This document shows positions 1-5,676 of a stretch of DNA of 11,217 nt, one piece after another. Position numbers and translations under genes: made by a program. The notes beneath the pieces were generated by a model that saw nothing but the letters and a program-made list of their open reading frames with translations, had not been told where the DNA came from and searched no databases. The stretch is taken from positions 1 through 11,217 of the forward strand of contig CAUEBO010000075.1 of NCBI GenBank assembly GCA_958454405.1, given 5' to 3'. Source of the DNA: an uncultured Eggerthellaceae bacterium. GTDB lineage: Bacteria > Actinomycetota > Coriobacteriia > Coriobacteriales > Eggerthellaceae. The first letter of the stretch is position 1; every line of letters begins with the position of its first letter.

Positions 1-13
1 GGCCGGCCGTCCG

Positions 14-76
14 CCCCCCCAACCCGCCCCCCGCCGTGTCGGGGGGGGGCGCCCCGCGGGCCCCCCCCCCCCCCCC
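14..76. repeat. Extreme C/G homopolymer tracts
   Basis: This stretch is almost entirely C and G runs: seven C at 14-20, six C at 27-32, nine G at 41-49 and sixteen C at 61-76. The minus strand therefore carries several G runs, and the sixteen-base one is long enough to fold as a G-quadruplex by itself. The nine-G run can also pair with the C runs. No gene with normal codon structure covers it. Such tracts are prone to slippage and are hard to sequence, so the exact lengths may be unreliable. Whether it is a biological element or an assembly edge cannot be told from here. Confidence 0.6.
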
Positions 77-201
77 GGCGCCCGAAGCGGCTCTCCCGCG
101 CTTGGGGCGCCGGCTCTGCGAGCGGCGCTTCAACCTGGGGGGGCGTCCTTGCCGGCGGGTTCGCCCTGAATCGGAGAAGCCCTTGGGGGAATCCGCTGTC
201 G

Positions 202-272
202 TTCTGAGCGGGTGGAGCGCTTTGCATTCTGAGCGCTGCGCCGGTCGGTCGGGACTTTTGTCATCCTGAGCG
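202..272 (+). repeat. Three degenerate TCTGAGCG-type repeat units
   Basis: The core TTCTGAGCG occurs at 202-210, ATTCTGAGCG at 226-235 and ATCCTGAGCG at 263-272. The last copy starts the left arm of the large inverted repeat at 259-383. Short TCATTCTGAGCG-like units of this kind are common in dispersed intergenic palindromes of many bacteria. The clustering suggests remnants of several insertions or duplications of the same element. There is no coding sequence around them. Confidence 0.5.
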
Positions 273-383
273 GAGCGCCGGTAGGCGGAGTCGAAGGATC
301 CCGCGCGGTGCCAACCGCACGCGTCACGGCTCGTGCCGCACGGGATCCTTCGACTCCGGCGCGGCGCTTGGCCCACGATGGCA
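259..383. repeat. Imperfect 125-bp inverted repeat, REP-like intergenic element
   Basis: A perfect 18-bp stem pairs 286-303 with 341-358 around the core GAGTCGAAGGATCCC. Outside it, 259-279 (TGTCATCCTGAGCGGAGCGCC) is a degenerate inverse match to 363-383, so the element is an imperfect palindrome from end to end. Inside the main stem, 305-308 pairs again with 336-339. The motif 'TCATCCTGAGCG ... GAGTCGAAGGATCC' is of the type seen in dispersed intergenic repeats in many genomes. It lies 34 bases before ruvX and outside any gene. It could act as a transcript-end hairpin for an upstream gene, but no T-tract follows. Confidence 0.6.
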
Positions 384-417
384 GGCTGGATGGCGGACGA
401 ACAGATAGGAGCGCTTC

Positions 418-840
418 ATGCGCATCATGGCACTCGACATCGGGGAAACACGCGTGGGCGTGGCGGTGTGCGATCCGGGGGAGCGGGTGGCCTCGCCGGT
501 GTGCGTCCTGCCTGCGGCGGAGGTGCTTGCGGGCGCGAAGCCGTTCAAGCGCGTGCTGGAGGACTGGGAGCCGGAGCTTCTTCTGTGCGGGCTGCCCTAT
601 ACGATGGCCGGGGCCGAAGGGCCCCAGGCTGCGCGCATACGGGCCGCGGCGATGCGCATCGGGGAAGCGGCGGGCCTGCCCGTCGAGTTCGCCGACGAGC
701 GTCTGAGTTCGCAGGAGGCCAAACGTAGTTTGCGTGAAAAGGGCCTCGACGAGCGCGCCATGCGCGGCAAAATAGATATGATAGCGGCAAGTTTGTTTAT
801 GCAATCATGGCTTGATGCGCGCCGCGAGCGGGAAGGGTGA
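418..840 (+). CDS. ruvX: RuvX/YqgF-family Holliday junction resolvase-like nuclease
   Basis: This is a 140-residue RNase H-fold protein of the YqgF/RuvX family, cytoplasmic, tied in other bacteria to Holliday-junction resolution and to maturation of the 16S rRNA 5' end. The family landmarks are all present: the N-terminal ALDIGETRVGVAV strand with acidic Asp7, the GLPYTMAG segment, the FADERLSS motif (Asp93-Glu94-Arg95), and a C-terminal Asp120 in DMIAASLFMQSWLD. The length is normal for the family. The ATG at 418 has AGGAG six bases upstream, and starting there gives the usual few residues before the first motif. mltG follows at once, so the two are probably co-transcribed. In many Gram-positives alaS precedes this gene; here more than 400 non-coding bases precede it, and I see no clear promoter in them. 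Confidence 0.93.
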   Translation: MRIMALDIGETRVGVAVCDPGERVASPVCVLPAAEVLAGAKPFKRVLEDWEPELLLCGLPYTMAGAEGPQAARIRAAAMRIGEAAGLPVEFADERLSSQEAKRSLREKGLDERAMRGKIDMIAASLFMQSWLDARREREG

Positions 841-851
841 AGGATTCGACG

Positions 852-2027
852 ATGCCTCCACGCAGAAAGCAAGTAACCTATTCGCGGAGACCCAACCATG
901 CCGCCCGCGCCGCACATGCCCGCGGGGAGCGCCAGTTCAGGAAGTACGACACCAGCTACATCCGGCCCAAGCGCAAGGCTGCCCCCATCGTTTTTGCCGT
1001 CATCCTGGCCATCGTCGTGATAGGGGGCTTGGGCTTCGGAACCTTCTACCTGTTCAACAGCTGTTCCGCCTCGTCCGTCAATCTTCTCGCCGAAGGCGAG
1101 GAGGCCACGGTCGTCGTGGAGGACGGTGCCGGCGCCCGGGACATCGGCCAGAGCCTCGTGGAGGCCCGCCTCGTGCCCACGTCGGCCGAATTCACGAAGC
1201 GCGTGAACGAGCTCGGCGTCGACGGGGAGCTGAAGCCGGGCACCTACACGTTCTCCGGCGGCACGAGCCTCGACGACATCATACGCACGCTGCAAGCTGG
1301 TCCCGACCAAGGCAACGCGCTCACCGTGTCCGAAGGCTACACGCTCGACCAGATCGCCGCGAGCGTGGCCGAGGCGAGCGGGGGCCGCATCTCGGCCGAG
1401 GACTTCTTGGCGTCGGCTTCGGATGCGAGCGTGTACGCCGCCGACTACGCCTTCCTGGCGGATGCGGGCACGAACAAGCTCGAGGGCTTCCTGTTCCCGA
1501 AAACCTACGCCATCGCCGACGATGCGACGGCCGATTCCGTCGTGCGCATGATGCTCGACCAGTTCCGCACCGAGACCGCAGGGCTCGACTACTCCTACGC
1601 CACCGACCGCGGCCTTTCCCTGTACGACGCGGTGAAGCTGGCCTCCATCGTGGAGAAGGAGTCCAGCGGCGAGGACGATACGCGCAAGAAGGTGGCCGCC
1701 GTGTTCTACAACCGGTTGACGACGCAGGGCGATCCTGCCTACGGCATGATCGGCAGCGACGCGACGACGGCCTACGAGATCGGGGGAGACCCCGCCGAGT
1801 ACGATTGGAGCACGGACAGCCCGTACAACACGCGCAAGAACCCCGGTCTGCCGCCGACGCCCATCTGCTCGCCCAGCCTGTCGTGCTTGCAGGCGGTGTG
1901 CGACCCCGCCCCCGATTTCGGCGACTACTACTTCTTCTCGTTCTGGCCGAACGAAAGCGGCGGGACGGACTACTTCTTCGACAAGACCTACGACGACCAT
2001 CTGGCCACCGTGGCCGCCCATTCGTGA
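852..2027 (+). CDS. mltG: Endolytic murein transglycosylase MltG (YceG-like)
   Basis: This membrane-anchored lytic transglycosylase cleaves nascent glycan strands and so ends peptidoglycan chain growth. The N-terminus is a roughly 45-residue, very basic cytoplasmic tail, followed by one hydrophobic segment (about residues 46-68, IVFAVILAIVVIGG core). The extracytoplasmic part has a LysM-like region (EEATVVVEDGAGARDIGQ), then the catalytic YceG domain with LASIVEKES (Glu268 and Glu270; the family's catalytic Glu is in this motif), KVAAVFYNRL, and SPYNTRKNPGLPPTPI near the end. At 391 residues the length fits the family. The ATG at 852 has AAGGA seven bases upstream. An in-frame GTG at 837 that overlaps the ruvX stop would add five residues and is the alternative. 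Only the start is in doubt. Confidence 0.92.
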   Translation: MPPRRKQVTYSRRPNHAARAAHARGERQFRKYDTSYIRPKRKAAPIVFAVILAIVVIGGLGFGTFYLFNSCSASSVNLLAEGEEATVVVEDGAGARDIGQSLVEARLVPTSAEFTKRVNELGVDGELKPGTYTFSGGTSLDDIIRTLQAGPDQGNALTVSEGYTLDQIAASVAEASGGRISAEDFLASASDASVYAADYAFLADAGTNKLEGFLFPKTYAIADDATADSVVRMMLDQFRTETAGLDYSYATDRGLSLYDAVKLASIVEKESSGEDDTRKKVAAVFYNRLTTQGDPAYGMIGSDATTAYEIGGDPAEYDWSTDSPYNTRKNPGLPPTPICSPSLSCLQAVCDPAPDFGDYYFFSFWPNESGGTDYFFDKTYDDHLATVAAHS

Positions 2028-2066
2028 GGGCGCGCGCCGGCGTGCCGCAAGCTGTTTGAGGAGCCC

Positions 2067-2627
2067 ATGTCGTTCTTAGAGCCCGACCGCTACTTCGCGC
2101 GCATCTCGCGCATCGACATCGACGACGACCTGCTGGCCTTGGGGTACCGGTTCGTGCTGCTTGACGTCGACAACACCATCCTCACGCGCGATATGCATGA
2201 AGTGCCGCGCGATGTGGGCGCGTGGCTGGCTCGTGCGCGCGATGCGGGCATCTCGTTCTGCCTCGTGTCGAACAACTGGCATGAGGGCGTGCACCATCTG
2301 GCCAAGCGCCTGTCGCTGCCCATCGTGGCCAAGGCCGTCAAGCCGCTGCCGCCGGCGTTCCTGATGGCGCTTGGCAAGCTGGGGGCGAAGCGCTCCGAGA
2401 CGGTCGTCGTGGGTGACCAGCTGGTCACCGATGTCCTGGGAGCGCATTTTTTGGGCATGAAGGCCTATCTGCTGGCGCCGTTGGTGGAGCAGGACCTTCC
2501 CCACACGCTCATCCTGCGGAACTTCGAGCGCGTGGTCATGGGCGAGCGCCAGCCGGAAGGCACCGCGACGATGTGCGAGGACGACGACGGCGACCATCGA
2601 CCTTGCTCGAACGGTGAGGTACAATAG
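2067..2627 (+). CDS. YqeG-type HAD-superfamily (IIIA) phosphatase
   Basis: This 186-residue soluble protein belongs to the YqeG branch of the HAD phosphatases, related to phosphatidylglycerophosphatase GEP4. The HAD motifs are in order: motif I LLDVDNTIL (Asp33 nucleophile, Asp35 acid/base), motif II LVSNN, the Lys of AKAVKP, and motif IV GDQLVTDVLG. The true substrate is not known for most bacterial members. The last 20 or so residues are acidic and look dispensable. The ATG at 2067 has GAGGAG just before it, at rather close spacing. It sits 39 bases after mltG and 33 before aroC. YqeG genes lie near shikimate genes in other Gram-positives as well, so the linkage is old, but it does not prove a shared pathway. 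Confidence 0.88.
   Translation: MSFLEPDRYFARISRIDIDDDLLALGYRFVLLDVDNTILTRDMHEVPRDVGAWLARARDAGISFCLVSNNWHEGVHHLAKRLSLPIVAKAVKPLPPAFLMALGKLGAKRSETVVVGDQLVTDVLGAHFLGMKAYLLAPLVEQDLPHTLILRNFERVVMGERQPEGTATMCEDDDGDHRPCSNGEVQ
2597..2625 (+). promoter_or_regulatory. Candidate sigma-A-type promoter for aroC
   Basis: TCGACC at 2597-2602 and TACAAT at 2620-2625 are separated by 17 bases, giving a fair -35/-10 pair. It overlaps the last codons and stop of the HAD phosphatase gene. Transcription would begin near 2632, about 30 bases before aroC. If real, it lets the shikimate block be expressed apart from ruvX and mltG. The -35 is imperfect and chance matches are possible. Confidence 0.4.
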
Positions 2628-2660
2628 CCAGCATCCACTTGAACCGAGAAAGCGGTCGTT

Positions 2661-3833
2661 ATGCACTACATCACAGCGGGCGAGAGCCACGGACCGTGCC
2701 TCACGGCCATCGTCCACGGCGTTCCTGCGGGTCTGAAGCTCTCTGAATCGCAGATCAACACCGATCTGGCACGGCGGCAGGCGGGCTACGGCCGCGGCGG
2801 CCGCCAGGGAATCGAGCGCGACGTCGTGGAGGTGACGTCGGGCGTGAGGTTCGGGCGCACGCTGGGCACCCCGATATCGCTGGTGGTGCGCAATCGCGAT
2901 TGGAAGAACTGGACCGATCGCATGCCCCCCTTCGGAGAAGCGCCCGCCGACCTGGTGCGCGAGGTCACGCCGCGCCCCGGCCATGCCGATCTGGTGGGCG
3001 CGCTGAAAATCGACACCGACGACTGTCGCAACATCCTCGAACGCGCGAGCGCGCGCGAGACGGCGGCGCGCGTGGCGGCGGCGGGGGTGGCGCGCGAGTT
3101 TTTGGCCGATCTGGGCGTGGAGGTGTTCTCCTACGTGGCCTCCATCGGCCAAGCGTGCTTCGAAGAAGACGATCCGCTTATGACGGCGCCCGACTACAAG
3201 CCGCTCGCCATCGAGATGAGCGAAGTGCGCTGCCCCGACGAGGCGGCTTCCGAGGCCATGAAGGCCGAGATCGACAAGGCGAAGAAGGCGGGGGAGAGCC
3301 TGGGAGGGACGTTCCGCGTGGTGGCGACGGGTCTGCTGCCCGGCTTGGGCGGCTACGCGTCGGCGGGCGATCGGCTGACGTCGCGCCTGGGCGGCGCGCT
3401 GTTCTCCATCCCCGCCATCAAGGGCGTCGAGTTCGGGATGGGCTTCGAAGCGGCCCGGCGGCCCGGTTCGGAGGTGCACGATCCCATCGTGGTGGACGAC
3501 CAGGCCGGGTTCGTGCGCTCGTCGAACAACGCAGGCGGCCTGGAGGGGGGCATGACCACGGGCATGCCCCTTATCGTGACGGCGGCCATGAAGCCCATCC
3601 CCACGCTCATGACGCCGCTGGCCACCGTGAACCTCGACACCCTCGAAGCGGAGAAGGCGTCCAAGGAGCGCAGCGACACCTGCGCCGTTCCCGCCTGCGC
3701 CGTCGTCGCCGAGAGCGAGGTGGCGTTCGTTCTGGCCGAGGCGTATCTCGAGAAGTTCGGGCGCGACAACATGGCCGACATCAAATCCGCGGTGAAAGCG
3801 TACCGCCAGCGCCTCAAGACGATGGCGCGCTGA
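2661..3833 (+). CDS. aroC: Chorismate synthase
   Basis: AroC converts 5-enolpyruvylshikimate-3-phosphate to chorismate, using reduced FMN without net redox change; it is the last shikimate-pathway step. The 390-residue protein starts MHYITAGESHG, the canonical N-terminus, with His10 of the GESHG signature. RRQAGYGRGGRQ (38-49), RPGHAD with the second catalytic-type His (His108), ERASARET, and the FMN/substrate loop SSNNAGGLEGGMTTG follow in family order, ending with RSDTCAVPA. The length is typical of the Bacillus-type enzyme. The start is fixed by this N-terminus, although the ribosome binding site upstream is weak (GAGAAAG). aroK begins 19 bases after the stop, and the two are surely in one transcript. 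Confidence 0.97.
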   Translation: MHYITAGESHGPCLTAIVHGVPAGLKLSESQINTDLARRQAGYGRGGRQGIERDVVEVTSGVRFGRTLGTPISLVVRNRDWKNWTDRMPPFGEAPADLVREVTPRPGHADLVGALKIDTDDCRNILERASARETAARVAAAGVAREFLADLGVEVFSYVASIGQACFEEDDPLMTAPDYKPLAIEMSEVRCPDEAASEAMKAEIDKAKKAGESLGGTFRVVATGLLPGLGGYASAGDRLTSRLGGALFSIPAIKGVEFGMGFEAARRPGSEVHDPIVVDDQAGFVRSSNNAGGLEGGMTTGMPLIVTAAMKPIPTLMTPLATVNLDTLEAEKASKERSDTCAVPACAVVAESEVAFVLAEAYLEKFGRDNMADIKSAVKAYRQRLKTMAR

Positions 3834-3841
3834 CATGACAC

Positions 3842-3855
3842 AGGAGGAGCACATG
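3842..3855 (+). promoter_or_regulatory. Strong ribosome binding site that sets the aroK start
   Basis: AGGAGG at 3842-3847, with a five-base spacer, precedes ATG at 3853. An in-frame ATG at 3835, only one base after the aroC stop, lies upstream of this site and has no comparable ribosome binding site of its own. The later start is therefore preferred. Confidence 0.65.
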
Positions 3856-4509
3856 GAGAAGCCTGACAGCACGATCGGCCAGAAGGCCGTCCCGTCCGCC
3901 GCGCCGCAGGGCGCGCCGTCGGGGACGCCGGCCGCCGAGGAGAACGAGGTCTTGATCCCGAAATCGGACCGGCCTTCCTTCGAGCTTGCCCGTCCGGTGT
4001 TCTTCGTCGGCTTCATGGTGGCCGGCAAGACCTCGGTGTCGCGCAGGCTCGCGCGCAACTGCGGCGTGGCGTCGGTCGACCTCGACGGGTACATCGAGCG
4101 GCGCGAGGGCAAGCCGATCAACCAGATGTTCCAGGAAATCGGCGAGGAGGGGTTCCGCGCGATGGAGACGGCGGTGCTCGACGAGTTCGCCGAGCGGGAG
4201 CCCATGCTCATCTCGTGCGGCGGCGGCATCGTGCTGCGCCCCGAGAACCGCGAGATACTGAAGAGCAAGGGCTTCGTGATCTACCTGCAGGTGACGGCCG
4301 AGCAGGCCTACGAGCGCATCGGAGACGTCTCCACGCGCCCGAACTTCCGCGATCTGCCGACGGCGCGCAAGACCATCCAGGCGCGCCTGCCCATGTACGA
4401 GGAAGTGGCCGACGCCATGGTGGACACGGTGGGCAAGAACATACCGGAGGTCGCGCGCGAGGTGCGCAGGGTGCTTGAGAGGGAAGGCGTCCTGTGTCAA
4501 CGAAAGTAG
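3853..4509 (+). CDS. aroK: Shikimate kinase with N-terminal Pro/Ala-rich extension
   Basis: AroK phosphorylates shikimate at the 3-hydroxyl with ATP. The P-loop GFMVAGKT (residues 53-60, Lys59) binds ATP. VDLDGYIE supplies the Asp that meets the shikimate hydroxyls, FQEIGEEGFRAME and SCGGGIVL are the shikimate-binding motifs, and the lid and C-terminal Arg segment (STRPNFRD, ARKTIQARLPMYEE) is present. The core is about 170 residues, the family norm. Before it lie some 45 residues rich in Pro, Ala, Gly and acidic residues that match no domain I know and look disordered. The fourth P-loop position is Val where Gly is commoner (GFMGAGK); the GxxxxGKT pattern is still intact. The 3' end overlaps aroB by 16 bases, which suggests translational coupling. 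Confidence 0.94.
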   Translation: MEKPDSTIGQKAVPSAAPQGAPSGTPAAEENEVLIPKSDRPSFELARPVFFVGFMVAGKTSVSRRLARNCGVASVDLDGYIERREGKPINQMFQEIGEEGFRAMETAVLDEFAEREPMLISCGGGIVLRPENREILKSKGFVIYLQVTAEQAYERIGDVSTRPNFRDLPTARKTIQARLPMYEEVADAMVDTVGKNIPEVAREVRRVLEREGVLCQRK

Positions 4510-5603
4510 TCGTCGACATCCCGGGCGAGACGCCGTACGACGTGCGCATCGGGCCGGGCGCGCTTGCGCGGCTCGGGGCCCATATGCGCGCCCTCCCGGA
4601 GCTTGCGAGAACCGAGCGCGTGCTCGTGGTGACGGACGAGGAAGTGGCGGGGCTCTACCGCGCCGACGCGAAGGCGGCGCTTTCCGAAGCGGGGTTCCGA
4701 GTGAGCGACATCGTGGTGCCGGCCGGCGAGGGGTCGAAGTCCATCGAAGTGCTGGGCGAGATATGGGAGGCCATGGCGGGCATCGGCTTGGGGCGCGACT
4801 GCGCGGTGGCGGCCTTGGGCGGCGGCGTTGTGGGCGATCTGGCCGGGTTCGCGGCTGCCGCGTACATGCGCGGCGTGCCGGTGGTGCAGGTGCCCACCAC
4901 CCTGCTTTCAATGGTGGACTCCTCCGTGGGCGGCAAGACGGGCGTGAACCTGGCCGCCGGCAAGAACCTCGTGGGCGCGTTCAAACAGCCCGCCTACGTG
5001 TGCGCCGACACCGCGACGCTGTCAACCCTGCCCGAACGCGAGTGGACGTGCGGCTGCGCCGAGATTGCGAAGTCCGCCGTCATCGACTCCGACGAGTTCT
5101 TCTTCTGGCTCGTCGACAGCGCCCCGTCGCTGGCGGCGCGCGACGAGGCCGCAACGGCCGAGGCCATAGCCCGTTCGGTGGTGTTCAAAGCCGACGTGGT
5201 CGCGGCCGACAAGACCGAGAGCAAAGGCGTGCGCGAATGCTTGAACTACGGGCACACGCTCGGGCATGCCGTGGAAACGCTGGCGGGCTACGGCGCGTTC
5301 TCGCACGGCGCGGCGGTGGCCGAGGGCATGCGGTTCGCGGCGCGCTTGGCCGTGGCGCTGGTCGATGCCCCGCTCGACCTGGTGCAGGCGCAGGACGACC
5401 TGCTGGATGCGCTCGGTTTGCCAGCGCTCGACTGGTCGGCCGAACCCGAGGATCTGCTGGACGCCATGAAACGCGACAAAAAGGCGCGCGGCGGCCAGAT
5501 ACGCTTCGTGCTGCCGCGCGACGTGGGGGATTGGGAGCTTGCAGACGTCGACGACGGGACCATCCTCGAGCATCTGGCCGCTTGGCGGCGGTCGAAGGAG
5601 TAG
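4494..5603 (+). CDS. aroB: 3-dehydroquinate synthase
   Basis: AroB turns DAHP into 3-dehydroquinate, the second shikimate-pathway step, with NAD+ and a divalent metal (usually Zn or Co). The nucleotide-binding motif LGGGVVGDLAGFAA and the substrate loop PTTLLSMVDSSVGGKTGVN are perfect family matches. The metal ligands are Glu190 (CAEIAKSAVI), His254 (NYGHTLGHAVE) and His271 (FSHGAAVAEGM), spaced as in E. coli AroB (Glu184, His247, His264). The 369-residue length is normal. Translation starts at GTG 4494, inside the end of aroK, after a GAGGGAAGG ribosome binding site at 4479-4487. Its product feeds AroQ, encoded 73 bases downstream. Confidence 0.97.
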   Translation: MSTKVVVDIPGETPYDVRIGPGALARLGAHMRALPELARTERVLVVTDEEVAGLYRADAKAALSEAGFRVSDIVVPAGEGSKSIEVLGEIWEAMAGIGLGRDCAVAALGGGVVGDLAGFAAAAYMRGVPVVQVPTTLLSMVDSSVGGKTGVNLAAGKNLVGAFKQPAYVCADTATLSTLPEREWTCGCAEIAKSAVIDSDEFFFWLVDSAPSLAARDEAATAEAIARSVVFKADVVAADKTESKGVRECLNYGHTLGHAVETLAGYGAFSHGAAVAEGMRFAARLAVALVDAPLDLVQAQDDLLDALGLPALDWSAEPEDLLDAMKRDKKARGGQIRFVLPRDVGDWELADVDDGTILEHLAAWRRSKE

Positions 5604-5676
5604 CGCCTGGTTCCGCGGCCGCTCGCCCGTACGCGCTGCGGGCATGATTCGAACGACAGCAAGGAGATGCGAGCAT

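Noticed and set aside
36..269. Open frame at the left edge giving a Pro/Arg-rich product
   Set aside because: It runs through homopolymers and repeats, has no ribosome binding site, and the product has no protein-like character.
597..2021. Long reverse-strand frame across ruvX and mltG
   Set aside because: It is the antisense of two well-supported genes; G/C-rich third positions keep the opposite frame open. The product is His/Arg/Val-rich with no domain.
2076..4268. 730-codon reverse-strand frame across the HAD phosphatase, aroC and aroK
   Set aside because: Antisense shadow of conserved genes, with no recognisable fold or start signal.
5539..5676. N-terminal extension of the AroQ-peptidase fusion
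   Set aside because: It would overlap aroB and has no ribosome binding site; the ATG at 5677 has AAGGAG and leads straight into the AroQ domain.
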